A stretch of DNA of 64,000 nucleotides from Polaromonas sp. (GTDB taxonomy: Bacteria > Pseudomonadota > Gammaproteobacteria > Burkholderiales > Burkholderiaceae_C): contig JAAFIP010000010.1 of NCBI GenBank assembly GCA_013297865.1, forward strand, positions 62,001-126,000. Reading direction: 5' to 3'. Positions within the stretch are counted from its first letter, which is position 1. Each line of letters opens with the position of its first letter. The translations under genes and the position numbers were made by a program. The notes beneath the pieces were generated by a model. It was not told the DNA's origin and ran no database searches. It saw only the letters and a list, made by a program, of their open reading frames with translations. Positions 1 to 9,442 of this stretch are shown one piece after another.

Positions 1-1230
1 GGTGAATCGGGCTCCATGGTCACCGCCATGGAAGGCAACAAAATGGCCAAGAACGGGCGCGCAGGCGCGGCGCTGGCTACGGCGGCCATCGGCTCGTTTG
101 TCGCGGGCACCATTGCCACTGTGGTGGTTACCTTTGCCTCGCCGCTGATCGCAGAGCATGCTGTCAAGCTGGGGCCACCAGAGTATTTTCTGCTCATGGT
201 ACTGGCCTTTTGCACCGTGAGCGCAGTGCTGGGTAAAAGTGCGCTGCGCGGCATCACCGCGCTGTTTATCGGCCTGGCGATGGGCCTGGTGGGCCTGGAC
301 CAGATCACTGGCCAGGTGCGCTACACGGGCGGCGTGAGCGAGCTGCTGGATGGCATTGAGATCGTGCTGGTGGCCGTGGGCCTGTTTGCCGTGGCAGAGG
401 CGCTGTACTGGGTGATCTACCAGGGTGGCGAGCAGGAAACGCAAAACCCGATGAGCAAGGTGCACATGACCGGCTCCGAGTGGAAGCGCTCCTGGCCCGC
501 CTGGCTGCGCGGCACGCTGATTGGCGTCCCGTTTGGCACGATACCCGCAGGCGGCAGCGAGATACCCACTTTTTTAAGCTACGCCACTGAGAAAAAACTC
601 TCCAAACATCCAGAAGACTTTGGCACCAAGGGCGCCATCGAAGGCGTGGCCGGGCCGGAGGCCGCCAACAACGCCGCCATCACCGCCACCTTGATTCCAC
701 TGCTCACCCTGGGCATCCCCACCTCCAACACCACGGCGATTTTGCTGGGTGCGTTTCAGAACTACGGCATCCAGCCCGGGCCGCAGCTGTTTCAGACTTC
801 GGCCACCCTGGTATGGGCCTTGATCGCCTCGCTCTATATTGGCAACGTGATGCTGCTGGTGTTGAACCTGCCCTTGGTGGGCCTGTGGGTCAAGCTGCTG
901 AAAATCCCCAAGGCCTATCTGTACGCTGGCATTTTGATTTTTGCCACCGTGGGTGTGTATGGTATGCGCCAAAGCGCGTTTGACCTGCTGCTGCTGTATG
1001 GCATTGGCCTGGTGGGTGTGCTGATGCGCCGCTTTGACTTTCCCACGGCGCCGGTGGTGGTGGGGCTGATTCTGGGCCCGCTGGCCGAGGCGCAGATGCG
1101 CAACGCGCTGAGCATTGGCGAAGGCAAGTGGACCGTGTTTGTCGAGCGGCCCGGCTCATTGACCCTGCTGGTGGTGATTGTGGCTATCCTGGTGCTGCCG
1201 CGCATTTTGAAGGCGCGTCGGCAGCGCTGA
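1..1230 (+). CDS. Tripartite tricarboxylate transporter large permease, TctA family (5'-truncated by window)
   Basis: Large membrane subunit of a TTT-type secondary carboxylate transporter; it works with a small TctB subunit and a periplasmic TctC binding protein. The reading frame is already open at base 1 (G-E-S-G-S precedes the Met at 16), so the real start lies upstream. About 409 residues are visible of a family usually near 500. The conserved stretch [15 protein letters not shown] (about residue 208) and the following [17 protein letters not shown] are TctA hallmarks. About nine hydrophobic segments follow one another to the C-terminus, which ends in a basic tail. The substrate cannot be told from sequence, and no tctB or tctC is visible in the window. 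Confidence 0.93.
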   Translation, partial: GESGSMVTAMEGNKMAKNGRAGAALATAAIGSFVAGTIATVVVTFASPLIAEHAVKLGPPEYFLLMVLAFCTVSAVLGKSALRGITALFIGLAMGLVGLDQITGQVRYTGGVSELLDGIEIVLVAVGLFAVAEALYWVIYQGGEQETQNPMSKVHMTGSEWKRSWPAWLRGTLIGVPFGTIPAGGSEIPTFLSYATEKKLSKHPEDFGTKGAIEGVAGPEAANNAAITATLIPLLTLGIPTSNTTAILLGAFQNYGIQPGPQLFQTSATLVWALIASLYIGNVMLLVLNLPLVGLWVKLLKIPKAYLYAGILIFATVGVYGMRQSAFDLLLLYGIGLVGVLMRRFDFPTAPVVVGLILGPLAEAQMRNALSIGEGKWTVFVERPGSLTLLVVIVAILVLPRILKARRQR

Positions 1231-1281
1231 AGGCGCCGGGCCATTGCAGCTTTGCACCGCGACAACTGCGCGCATCGGCAC

Positions 1282-2481
1282 TCAGCGCTGCTCTATTTTC
1301 TTGACCGTCAGATCCAGATAGCTCTGTGCATCCAGCGTGATCTTGATGCGCACCGGCAGGTTCTGCAGGCTGGGCGCTACCCACATTTCGGCCACGATGG
1401 TGCCGCGCGCCCTGGCCAACGGGCGTGGCTTCAGATGGTAGGCCTGCACGGCGCCCAAGAGCGGCAGATACAGGGTTTCTGCTGCGCCGATGTCATACAC
1501 CCACTCGTCCAACCCGCCCGGGCGGGCCAGCCACACGCGCACCACCTCGCCCTTGGCCAGGCGCGCACGGCCGGTGCTGAAGCGGTGGCCCAGCTCGACA
1601 AACTGGCTGGCCGTGTCCTGCACGCCATCCATGTCCTCAGGGGGACGCGGCAGCCTGCGTCCGTCCATCAGCAGCACCTCGTTGGTTGTCAGGCGCACAT
1701 TGCGCCGGCTGCTGGGCAGCACCTCTTCATAGGCCTCGGGCTGCAGCCCCGCCGCACGCACGCGGCCCTGGCTGAGCATCTGCACACGGGCCAGGCCGCC
1801 CACGTTGATGTCGATGCGCACCTGGTATCTGTCGCTGGGCACAACTGCGCCGGACGAGGCTGCGTCTGCCCCCGTCATCGATGCCGTCGCGGTCTCGGTA
1901 GGCCGCGTCCACTGCACCTGCGCGTCGCCAAACAGCTCGCCCCGGTAGTAGCCGCCCAGTTGGTAGCTCAGCCGCGTGTCGCCGGGCCACTCGCCTTGCA
2001 GGGCCAGCGCGGCAGACTGCGCTGCAGCGGTGCTGGTTGGGGCAGTGACGGTGGCAGTGGCGCTTGGTGACAGCGCTGCGGTTGGCGTGGACTCTGGCAG
2101 CGCGGCGTCAGTGGGCGTGGCCGGTGCAAGCAACTCGGTAGGCGTCGGTGAGGGGGTGCTCTGCTGCGCAGTAATGTCCTGAGTAGGCGTTTCAATTGCT
2201 ACACTTTTAGTAGCTGCTCCCGCGATATTTGATTGGGCTGCACGCCGTTTAGGCTGTAAAACTGCGGTTGCAGCAGGCGCAGGGCTTGCACCGGGCAGCT
2301 CAGTCGCGCCCTGCTGGGTGATCTGCCGCGTAAACAGCGGATCGGTCTGGGGCTTGATAACGCTGCCCATCGCAGCAATCTGCTGCGCAATAATCCACAG
2401 GGCGATGCTGTGCGCTGCCAGGGCCAGCAGCAGGGCCACTGCCAGGCGTGCCAGCATCCGGCGTGTCAGCCACCGAGCCAT
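1282..2481 (-). CDS. DUF3108 domain protein with N-terminal membrane anchor
   Basis: Protein of about 399 aa, function unknown. ATG at 2481 was chosen because it gives a basic N-terminus followed by a hydrophobic anchor (LARLAVALLLALAAHSIALW) and overlaps the 3' end of the upstream M61 peptidase gene by only 16 nt; an earlier in-frame Met would lie deep inside that gene. A Pro/Ala/Thr-rich linker covers about residues 50-165, then a DUF3108 beta-rich domain (YQLGGYYRGELFGDAQVQW to the C-terminus). Dispersed repeat R1 is translated in-frame at about residues 78-97, inside the linker (AAQSNIAGAATKSVAIE). Translational coupling with the peptidase gene is likely. A cell-envelope role is inferred from the anchor only. 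Confidence 0.82.
   Translation of the reverse strand: MARWLTRRMLARLAVALLLALAAHSIALWIIAQQIAAMGSVIKPQTDPLFTRQITQQGATELPGASPAPAATAVLQPKRRAAQSNIAGAATKSVAIETPTQDITAQQSTPSPTPTELLAPATPTDAALPESTPTAALSPSATATVTAPTSTAAAQSAALALQGEWPGDTRLSYQLGGYYRGELFGDAQVQWTRPTETATASMTGADAASSGAVVPSDRYQVRIDINVGGLARVQMLSQGRVRAAGLQPEAYEEVLPSSRRNVRLTTNEVLLMDGRRLPRPPEDMDGVQDTASQFVELGHRFSTGRARLAKGEVVRVWLARPGGLDEWVYDIGAAETLYLPLLGAVQAYHLKPRPLARARGTIVAEMWVAPSLQNLPVRIKITLDAQSYLDLTVKKIEQR
2193..2250 (-). repeat. Dispersed repeat copy R1 (in-frame inside DUF3108 gene)
   Basis: Gene strand carries the core TATCGCGGGAGCAGCTAC followed by a GCTAC...GTAGC hairpin. The copy has diverged but stays open in the host gene's frame. Confidence 0.85.
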
Positions 2482-4259
2482 GCGTCCACACGCGCCGCGT
2501 CGCCCACACGCAGCACCCAGGTGGCCAGGTCGGGCCGCTCTACCTGTGGCAAGCTCAGGCGCAGGGTGTGCAGGCGCTTGTCGCGTGAGACCAGTGCCAA
2601 GAGCGCCGTGTCTTTGCCTGCACGCTCGGCCACATACAGCGGCAGGTCCTCCAATTTGGCCAGGCGCCACAGCGCGTCGCGCTGTGTGCCCACCGCCAGC
2701 CACTCGTCGCCGGGGCAAAAGCCCGCCTGCTCGGCCGCGCCGCCGCGCAGCACGACTTTTACTTCCACCTTGCCGTTGCCCTCAGCCACGCGCAGGCCCA
2801 GGCGCTGTGCCAGCTGCGGCTTGTCTTCCACAATCTGCACGCCCTGCTGCGCCAGCAGCTGGTTTAGCGGCAGATCGCCTGTGCCGTGCACCCACTGCGC
2901 CAGCTCCTGCGCAAAGCTGCGGCCACCGCGCTGCGCCAGCACGGCGGCAAAATCGGCCTCGCTCATCGGCCCGGCCTTGCAGCGTGTCCACAGCGTGCGC
3001 ATCACCTGATCCAGCGTGGTTTTGCCTTCCTGGCGCAAGGCCAGGTCAAAACACATGGCCACCAGTGCGCCCTTGGTGTAGTAGCTCACGGTGGCGTTGG
3101 GCGTGTTTTCATCCTGTCGGTAGTATTTGACCCAGGCATCAAAGCTGCTTTGCGCCACGCTTTGCACCCGCGCGCCCGGGGTCTGCATGACCTGGTTGAT
3201 GGTTTTGTTGACCAGTTTGAGGTATTGCGCGTTGTCGATCAGGCCCGCGCGGCGCAGCAGCAGGTCATCGTAGTAGCTGGTAAAGCCCTCAAAAAACCAC
3301 AGCAGCTGCGTGTATTGTTCGCTCTGGTATTGGTAGCGCACAAACTCTGCCGGGCGCAGGCGCTTGACGTTCCAGGTGTGAAAATATTCGTGGCTGATCA
3401 GGCCCAGCAGGGTGGTGTAGCCGTCGGCCGTTTTCTTTTGCGCCAGGCGCGGCAGATCGCGCCGGTTGCAGATCAGTGCGGTGCTGTTGCGGTGCTCCAG
3501 GCCGCCATAGCCGTCGTCCACGGTATTGAGCAAAAAAACGTATTTTTCAAACGGCGGTGTGCCCTTGGCCCCATGCCAGAAGGCCATTTCGCTATCGACA
3601 ATCTTGTGCGTGTCTGCCAGCAGCCGCTTGCCATCAAAGCTGGGCGGCGCGCCTGCCACCACCAGCTCATGCTGCACGCCACGCGACACAAAGCTGCCGC
3701 TCCAGCACTTGCCCAACTCAAACGGTGTGTCGGCCAGCACGTCATAGTCGGCAAAGGTGTAGGTGCCTGCGCCGTTTTTGTCCACCTTCAGCGCCTTGGC
3801 TCCGGTGTAGATGGCGCAGCCTGCGATGCTCTTTATGGTGTTGATCTGCAGATGGTGTATCCGCCCCTGCTGGCCTTCGGCGCGCAGGCACAGCGAGGTG
3901 GGGTTGAAAAAGCCGCGCTGCGCATCCAGCCAGGCGGTGCGCACTGAGTTGTCGTAGGCATACACCTCGTAGCGCAGCACCAGGGCTTGCGTGCTGCTGC
4001 AGGTGGCCTGCCAGCTGCATTTGTCCAGCTGGCTCAAAGCTACTGCCTTGCCGCCCTGCGCTGCACTGAGCTTTTGCAGATGCTTGGAAAACTCGCGCAC
4101 CATGTAGCTGCCCGGAATCCAAACCGGCAGCGACAGGCGCTGGTTTTTGGTGGGCTTGGCAATCGTGAGCGTGACGCGGTACAGATGCGCATGCACATCG
4201 GACGCGTCGATAGCGTAATGCACAGCACAGGCAGAGGAGGCAGTAGAACGTGTGACCAT
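2466..4259 (-). CDS. M61 family (glycyl) aminopeptidase with PDZ domain
   Basis: Zinc metallopeptidase of 597 aa. The M61 signature GGLEHRNST is at about 252-260, the zinc motif HEYFH at 290-294, and the third ligand Glu in FFEGFTSYYDD near 324. A PDZ domain lies near 480-570 (LGLRVAEG...VLRGGAAEQAGFCPGDEWLAV). The N-terminal beta domain (HLYRVTLTI...LPVWIPGSYMVREFSKHL) is typical of the family. No clear signal peptide, so probably cytoplasmic. It overlaps the downstream DUF3108 gene by 16 nt, suggesting co-translation. Length matches the bacterial family. Confidence 0.93.
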   Translation of the reverse strand: MVTRSTASSACAVHYAIDASDVHAHLYRVTLTIAKPTKNQRLSLPVWIPGSYMVREFSKHLQKLSAAQGGKAVALSQLDKCSWQATCSSTQALVLRYEVYAYDNSVRTAWLDAQRGFFNPTSLCLRAEGQQGRIHHLQINTIKSIAGCAIYTGAKALKVDKNGAGTYTFADYDVLADTPFELGKCWSGSFVSRGVQHELVVAGAPPSFDGKRLLADTHKIVDSEMAFWHGAKGTPPFEKYVFLLNTVDDGYGGLEHRNSTALICNRRDLPRLAQKKTADGYTTLLGLISHEYFHTWNVKRLRPAEFVRYQYQSEQYTQLLWFFEGFTSYYDDLLLRRAGLIDNAQYLKLVNKTINQVMQTPGARVQSVAQSSFDAWVKYYRQDENTPNATVSYYTKGALVAMCFDLALRQEGKTTLDQVMRTLWTRCKAGPMSEADFAAVLAQRGGRSFAQELAQWVHGTGDLPLNQLLAQQGVQIVEDKPQLAQRLGLRVAEGNGKVEVKVVLRGGAAEQAGFCPGDEWLAVGTQRDALWRLAKLEDLPLYVAERAGKDTALLALVSRDKRLHTLRLSLPQVERPDLATWVLRVGDAARVDAWLGG

Positions 4260-4334
4260 AGGGGTGAAGAATAAACCATTCGCGCCGCAGTACCCGTTCC
4301 TGGGGTGTATCTGCTTGGTGTTTATGATCGCTGC

Positions 4335-4955
4335 ATGCTGTTTTCCACGGCCCCCATCGAACTTGGCCCCGATATCTGGCTGCTGTCAGGCCTGGCCTTG
4401 GGCAAGCCCTTGCGTGAGGGGATTGACGCTGTGGCAGCAGCAGCGGCGTTTCGCCATCTGACCGTGCCCAGCGGACACACCATGGCGGTTGCGATGACCA
4501 ACTGCGGCGCCCTGGGCTGGCACAGCAGCGCGCAGGGCTACCAATACCTGCCCCACGACCCCGAGACAGGGCTGGCTTGGCCTGCGATGCCAGCGGCCTT
4601 TGCAGAGCTGGCGCGCGAAGCCGCGGCGGCAGCGGGCTGGAGGGAGTTTGCGCCCGATGCCTGCCTGATCAACCGCTACAGCGGCGGCGCGGGCATGGGC
4701 CTGCACCAGGACAAGGACGAGCGTGATCTGCGCGCGCCGATAGTGTCGGTGTCGATCGGCGCGTCCTGCAAATTCATCTTGGGCGGCCTGCAGCGCAGCA
4801 GCCCCACACGCTCGATAGCGCTGCACGATGGCGATGTGATGGTCTGGGGTGGCCGCTCACGCCTGGTCTACCACGGCGTGCGGCCCCTGCCCAAGGACAG
4901 CGCGCTGCGCTACAACTTGACGTTTCGCCAGGCGGGCCTGCGCGGCGTGGGCTGA
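4335..4955 (+). CDS. alkB: AlkB-type DNA/RNA oxidative demethylase
   Basis: Fe(II)/2-oxoglutarate dioxygenase that reverses N1-methyladenine and N3-methylcytosine damage. Iron ligands H124 and D126 are in HQDKDE and H180 in VYHGV; the 2OG-binding arginines are in RYNLTFR (192-198). The conserved INRYSGGAGMGLHQDKDE and LHDGDVMVWGG are typical AlkB. The ATG at 4335 gives 206 aa and begins close to the family's usual N-terminus; a Met at 4305 is possible but adds a sequence unlike AlkB. The gene stands alone, divergent from the M61 gene with a 75-nt gap, and no Ada operator was recognised. Confidence 0.93.
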   Translation: MLFSTAPIELGPDIWLLSGLALGKPLREGIDAVAAAAAFRHLTVPSGHTMAVAMTNCGALGWHSSAQGYQYLPHDPETGLAWPAMPAAFAELAREAAAAAGWREFAPDACLINRYSGGAGMGLHQDKDERDLRAPIVSVSIGASCKFILGGLQRSSPTRSIALHDGDVMVWGGRSRLVYHGVRPLPKDSALRYNLTFRQAGLRGVG

Positions 4956-5021
4956 GGCAGGCCAGGTGGCGCGATTCGCTGCGCTGTGCGCCAGGCTTGG
5001 CACACGAGGTCTGGACACCGA

Positions 5022-5828
5022 TCAGGTCTGGCACACCGCGCAGTAAAAAAGTCCGCGCCCACCCTGGGTGGTGCGCACAATCGGTGTGCCACAGCCCCAG
5101 CACGGCGCACCCTCGCGGTCAAAGGCATAAAACCGCGCCGCCTCATAGCCCAGGCCTGCCCTGCGCGAGGCCTGGTAGGCAGCCCAGGGCCGCACCACGC
5201 CAGCGCGCTGCACGCTGCGCTGGGTGAGGGTTTTGCAGGCTTTGGCAATGCGCAGCAGCTCGGCAGCAGACAGGGCGGCGATAGTGCGCAGCGGGTGCAC
5301 CCGCGCCACCAGCAAAATATCGGCGCGCAGATAGTTGCCCAGCCCGGCCAGCACATGCTGGTCCAGCAGGGCATCGGCAATCACACGGCGCGGAAACTGC
5401 GCCAGGCGCTGCGCGATCTGCGCGGCGCTGACCTGCGCGTCCAGCACCTCAGGGCCCAGCTTGGCGATGTACGGGTGCTCATGCTCGCGCCCTGCGCGCA
5501 GCCAAGCGAAATCTGTTGCGCTGTACAGCACCACCTGGTGCCGCGCGGTGCGCACCACCAGGCGCACCTGTTTGGCCAGCAAGGGCTCGTCCAGGCTGTG
5601 CACCACCCATTCCCCGTAGAGCTGGTTGTGCGAATACAGCACTACGCCGTTGGCAAACTCGGTCAACATGGCCTTGCTGCGCGCATGCACCCGCGTGATG
5701 GGCACACCGCGCAGGCTGCGTTGTTTGGACACGAGCTTGTCGTAGTGCAGCGTGAGATGGCTGGGCTGCTGCGCCACGGCAGCGTGCACCGCACGCGCTG
5801 CCAGGAATATTTCGGGGCCTTCAGGCAT
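5022..5828 (-). CDS. nei: Endonuclease VIII-like DNA glycosylase (Nei)
   Basis: Bifunctional glycosylase/AP lyase of the Fpg/Nei family, 268 aa, repairing oxidised pyrimidines. It starts MPEGPEI, giving the Pro1-Glu2 catalytic end after Met removal; a conserved Lys is at about 53 (SKAML). The H2TH region is near 130-185 (DALLDQHVLAGLGNYLRADILL) and the C-terminal zinc finger has CWGC...CAVC. The open frame runs 369 nt further upstream, but only the ATG at 5828 gives the family N-terminus. The DUF3429 gene lies just upstream on the same strand with a 17-nt gap. Confidence 0.94.
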   Translation of the reverse strand: MPEGPEIFLAARAVHAAVAQQPSHLTLHYDKLVSKQRSLRGVPITRVHARSKAMLTEFANGVVLYSHNQLYGEWVVHSLDEPLLAKQVRLVVRTARHQVVLYSATDFAWLRAGREHEHPYIAKLGPEVLDAQVSAAQIAQRLAQFPRRVIADALLDQHVLAGLGNYLRADILLVARVHPLRTIAALSAAELLRIAKACKTLTQRSVQRAGVVRPWAAYQASRRAGLGYEAARFYAFDREGAPCWGCGTPIVRTTQGGRGLFYCAVCQT

Positions 5829-5845
5829 GTGCTGGGCCCCTGGCT

Positions 5846-6298
5846 TTAGGCTACTGCCGCGCCCAGCAGGCAGGACAGCACGGCCACCACGGTCAGATGC
5901 CAGCGCATGCCCAGCCAGGCACTCCAGCCCACCTGCGGATAGCTGCGCCTGTCCACCGCATAGCAGGCCGACAGGATCAGCCCCAGCAGCGGCAGCCCGG
6001 CATAGGCGGGCATGACCACAGCCACCCAGCCCATGAGCGAGGGTGCAACACCCCAAGCGTAGTGAAAGCCCGCCTGCTGCGCAGGCAAACGCGCGGCAAT
6101 GCCCCAGTGCACCCCGCCCAGGAACGACGCAATCACCGCGCCATAGCCTGCCAGCGCAATCGCCACAAAGCCCTGCACATCGGCACGCACGATCCACAGC
6201 AGCGCAGCCAGCACCACAAAAGGCAGCAGGCCTGCATAGCCCAGCCTGCGCGCAAGCAGCGAGGGTGCAGAGAGGCTGCTGTCAATGCTGGATGGCAT
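5846..6298 (-). CDS. DUF3429 small integral membrane protein
   Basis: Function unknown. 150 aa with four or five hydrophobic segments (GLLPFVVLAALLWIV, FVAIALAGYGAVIASFLGGVHWG, a central VVMPAYAGLPLLGLILSACY, and a C-terminal WHLTVVAVLSCLLGAAV). The FLGGVHWG motif is characteristic of DUF3429. It sits directly upstream of nei on the same strand. Repeat R2 lies just before its start, so part of its leader may be repeat-derived. Confidence 0.85.
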   Translation of the reverse strand: MPSSIDSSLSAPSLLARRLGYAGLLPFVVLAALLWIVRADVQGFVAIALAGYGAVIASFLGGVHWGIAARLPAQQAGFHYAWGVAPSLMGWVAVVMPAYAGLPLLGLILSACYAVDRRSYPQVGWSAWLGMRWHLTVVAVLSCLLGAAVA

Positions 6299-6315
6299 GT
6301 TTTATAAAGAAATAA

Positions 6316-6367
6316 TGGCTGCAGGCCAATAAAATATCGCGGGAGCAGCTATTAAATTGATAGTAAC
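6316..6367 (+). repeat. Dispersed repeat copy R2 (intergenic, between DUF3429 and dsbC genes)
   Basis: Contains AATATCGCGGGAGCAGCTAT with the GGCTGCAGGCC left arm and an AT-rich right arm ending ATAGT. Confidence 0.9.
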
Positions 6368-6437
6368 CATAAAGTGATGGAGCAGCGTTGGCACCAGTGC
6401 TTGGCCACATGCCAGCGCCCGCAAGCGCCTGCGAAGC

Positions 6438-7151
6438 TTATTTCACTTCGGCCAAAAACTTTTCTACCTGGGCTGCGCCGATGGCGCCGGGCACGCGGTT
6501 GCCGTCAGCAAAAATCAGCGTCGGTGTGCCAGTGATTTTGTGCTTTTTGCCAAACTCCACATTGCGCGTGAGGGCAGCGGTATCGCAGGTGCCAGCAGGG
6601 GCGTCTGCGTCCTTGACCATCCAGTCGGTCCAGGCCTTGGCACGGTCTTTGGCGCACCAGATGTTTTTGCTGCGCTCGGTGGAGCTGGGGCCCAGGATGG
6701 GGTAGAGGAACATGTACACGGTGACGTTGTTGACGTTTTGCAGATCGCGCTCAAAGCGTTTGCAATAGCCGCAATTGGGGTCTTCAAACACGGCCACCTT
6801 GCGTTTGCCGTTGCCACGCACGATGGTGAAGGCGTCCTTGATCGGTAGGGCGTCAAAGTCGATTTCGGTGAGCTTGGCGATGCGCTCCTCGGTCAGGTTG
6901 CGCTTGGCCTTGGTGTCGATCAGGTTGCCCTGGATCAGGTAGTTGCCTTCGGCGTCGGTGTAGAACACGTCGGTGCCGCCCACGCGCACCTCAAACAGGC
7001 CGGGCATGGAGCTTTTGGTGATTTCGTCGATCTTGGGCAGGTTGGGCAGCCGCTCCATGAGGTTTTTGCGGATCACGGATTCCTGAGCGAAAGCGGCCAG
7101 GGCTGACGCGCAAATCGCAACGGCAGCCAGGATTTTGGTGGTTAATCGCAT
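6438..7151 (-). CDS. dsbC: Periplasmic thiol:disulfide isomerase DsbC
   Basis: Corrects non-native disulfides in the periplasm and is kept reduced by DsbD. Signal peptide about 1-22 (MRLTTKILAAVAICASALAAFA), N-terminal dimerisation domain about 25-80 (SMPGLFEVRVGGTDVFYTDAEGNYLIQG), thioredoxin-fold domain with the CGYC active site at 127-130 and the cis-Pro region TGTPTLIFADG. Length 237 aa matches the family. The ATG at 7151 starts exactly at the signal peptide; a TTG at 7172 would add seven residues and is less likely. No dsb partner is adjacent. Confidence 0.94.
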   Translation of the reverse strand: MRLTTKILAAVAICASALAAFAQESVIRKNLMERLPNLPKIDEITKSSMPGLFEVRVGGTDVFYTDAEGNYLIQGNLIDTKAKRNLTEERIAKLTEIDFDALPIKDAFTIVRGNGKRKVAVFEDPNCGYCKRFERDLQNVNNVTVYMFLYPILGPSSTERSKNIWCAKDRAKAWTDWMVKDADAPAGTCDTAALTRNVEFGKKHKITGTPTLIFADGNRVPGAIGAAQVEKFLAEVK

Positions 7152-7215
7152 GGTGGACGGTCTTTCGTTCAAGATCAGGAGGAGTATGGATAGTTAGGAG
7201 GTACTGTAGCGCAGT

Positions 7216-8400
7216 TTACGCGCCCATCGCCTGGCGCATGACCAGCCGTTTGAGCGGAGACAGCGCGTCAAAACTGCGCATGCCCCAGTTGCGCAGGCTG
7301 CGTGCGCGCGCATCATCCATGGCAAACAGGCGCTGCAGGCCGTCGGTGGCTACGCGCAGCGCAGCGGCATCGCCCTTGCGGGCGCGCTCGTAGCGGCGCA
7401 GCAGGCGTGCGTCGCCGTAGCTGCGGAAGTATTCTTTGTCAGACAGCACGCGCGCCAGCTCGGCGGCATCGCCCAGGCCCAGATTCAGGCCCTGCCCGGC
7501 CAGCGGGTGCACGGCATGGGCGGCATCGCCCGCCAGCGCCCACGCGGCCTGCGGCTGGCCTGCCAGACCCACGCCCACCCAGCGGCTGGCCTGGGACAAA
7601 TACAGGGGCCAGGTGGCGCGCAGGCTGGTCAAGCGCATGGCACCCAGCGCACCGCCGCAGGCCTCTTGCAAGGCTGCGCAAAACTGCGGCTCGTCCATGG
7701 CCAATAGCTGCTGGGCTCGTTCATGCTGTACAGACCACACCAAGGCTACAGAGTTCCCCGAATGGCCATGGCCAGGTGCTGGCAGGTCTGCGCCGGGGGG
7801 TGACATATCGGGCGATGCGCCGTGGTGTCCCGCAGCGCGGGGCAGCAGGGCACACACCTCGCCGCCGTGCGCATCTCCGCGCATCCACTGCCAGGCAGTG
7901 GCCTGGTGCGGCTGCTCGGTGTGCAGCGTGGCGGCAATGGCGCTTTGGTCGTAGGCCTGCTGCGCGTAGGCCAGGCCTGCCGCCTCGCGGCTGGCGCTGG
8001 CGCGTCCTTCGCAAATTACCGTCAATGCAGCAGGCTCAGGCGCTGCCAGCACGCTGATCTCGGGCGCAAAGGACACCGCGGTCTGCAGGCGCTGCTCCAG
8101 GTCGGCCGCGTCCACGATCCAGGCCAGTGCGCTGGCGTTGTGCTGCAGCGCGTCAAACTGCACCAGGCCGCCCTCATCGCCCGCCACCTGCATGCGCTGC
8201 ACCGCGCAGCTGCTGCCTGGCCAGGCGCGCAGGCTCTCCAGCAGGCTGTGCGAGGCGGCGTTCAGCGCAAAAGCGCGGATGTCCTGCTGCACAGGCGCAG
8301 CCGTCTGCACCAGGCCCACGCGAATGCGCGCGCGCGCCAGCAGCAGAGCCAGGGTCTTGCCCACCACGCCTGCGCCACGAATACATACGTCAATTGCCAT
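7216..8400 (-). CDS. UbiH/UbiF/VisC-family FAD-dependent hydroxylase (ubiquinone biosynthesis)
   Basis: Class A flavin monooxygenase, probably hydroxylating the ubiquinone precursor ring. N-terminal dinucleotide-binding motif GAGVVG (residues 9-14), and the second FAD motif GDAAHAVHPLAGQGLNLGLGD that marks the UbiH family. About 394 aa from the ATG at 8400; upstream Met at 8424 would add MPPSTMQG. The DG-type motif and parts of the central domain are less conserved than in E. coli UbiH, so which ring position it acts on is open. It lies next to dsbC on the same strand with a 64-nt gap. Confidence 0.85.
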   Translation of the reverse strand: MAIDVCIRGAGVVGKTLALLLARARIRVGLVQTAAPVQQDIRAFALNAASHSLLESLRAWPGSSCAVQRMQVAGDEGGLVQFDALQHNASALAWIVDAADLEQRLQTAVSFAPEISVLAAPEPAALTVICEGRASASREAAGLAYAQQAYDQSAIAATLHTEQPHQATAWQWMRGDAHGGEVCALLPRAAGHHGASPDMSPPGADLPAPGHGHSGNSVALVWSVQHERAQQLLAMDEPQFCAALQEACGGALGAMRLTSLRATWPLYLSQASRWVGVGLAGQPQAAWALAGDAAHAVHPLAGQGLNLGLGDAAELARVLSDKEYFRSYGDARLLRRYERARKGDAAALRVATDGLQRLFAMDDARARSLRNWGMRSFDALSPLKRLVMRQAMGA

Positions 8401-8474
8401 ACCCTGCATTGTAGAAGGCGGCACAATAGCGTCTTATCCTTCCCGTCCAAGACCCCACACCTTTGCCCCACACC

Positions 8475-9362
8475 ATGTCACAGCCTGATTTCGAGCTGCA
8501 AGCCAGCATCCAGAACCTGTATATCTACCCTGTCAAATCCTGCGCGGGCGTTGAGCTCAAGGAGGTCATCCTTACCGACACCGGGCTGGAGTTTGACCGG
8601 GCATGGATGGTGGTGGACGAAACCGGCGAATTTGTCACCCAGCGCGAGCTGCCGCGCATGTGCCTGATCCAGCCTACGATGAAGCTTTATGAGATAGTGC
8701 TGCGCGCGCCGGGCATGCTGGCCCTGCATATCGCGCTGGACGCCGTGGAGCAACCCTGTCGTGTGTCGGTGTGGGGCCAGGAGTGCGCCGCCTATGACAT
8801 GGGCGACGTGGCGGCGCAGTGGTTTACCGATTTTCTGGCGCAGGACTTGCCCGCAGGCCAGCGGGCCATGAAGCTGCGCCTGGCGCGCTTTGACCCCGAG
8901 CACCGCCGCCTGTCCAACAAAAAATGGACGAAGGAGCTGGACGCACTCAACCAGTTCAGCGATGGCTACCCGATTTTGGTGGCCAGCCAGGCCTCGCTGG
9001 ACGGCCTGAACGCGCGCCTGGCTGCGCAGGGCCACAGCCCAGTGACCATGCAGCGGTTTCGGCCCAATATCGTGCTGTCTGGTGTGGATGCGCATGATGA
9101 AGACCGCGTCAAGGCGCTGCACATCAGCGCTGACAGCACCGTCGAGCTGGCCCTGGTCAAGCCCTGCCCGCGCTGCCCGATGCCCAATGTGGACCCGCTG
9201 ACCGCCATCCCCAGCCCTGAGGTGGGCGACACGCTGCAGGGCTACCGCCAGGATGCTCGGGTAGACGGCGCGGTGACCTTTGGCATGAATGCAGCGATTC
9301 GCAGCGGCCTGGAGCAGGTGTTGCGCGTGGGCCAGGCAGTGGGTGCCAACTACGATTTCTGA
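8475..9362 (+). CDS. MOSC domain protein, YcbX-like
   Basis: MOSC domain proteins carry a molybdenum-cofactor-sulfurase C-terminal fold. YcbX-type members take part in reduction of N-hydroxylated substrates. 295 aa from the ATG at 8475 (MSQPDFELQ): N-terminal beta-barrel MOSC_N (IYPVKSCAGVELKEV...GLEFDRAWMVVD), C-terminal MOSC domain with the conserved Cys in KPCPRCPMPNVDP. No ferredoxin domain is appended, unlike E. coli YcbX (about 369 aa). It diverges from the ubiH-like gene across 74 nt. Confidence 0.85.
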   Translation: MSQPDFELQASIQNLYIYPVKSCAGVELKEVILTDTGLEFDRAWMVVDETGEFVTQRELPRMCLIQPTMKLYEIVLRAPGMLALHIALDAVEQPCRVSVWGQECAAYDMGDVAAQWFTDFLAQDLPAGQRAMKLRLARFDPEHRRLSNKKWTKELDALNQFSDGYPILVASQASLDGLNARLAAQGHSPVTMQRFRPNIVLSGVDAHDEDRVKALHISADSTVELALVKPCPRCPMPNVDPLTAIPSPEVGDTLQGYRQDARVDGAVTFGMNAAIRSGLEQVLRVGQAVGANYDF

Positions 9363-9442
9363 CAGCCTGGCTCTAGGGGCCAGCGCCTGCGGCCCGCAGG
9401 CCTAATTCGCATACACTTAGGCCCTTATCTGGAATCGACATC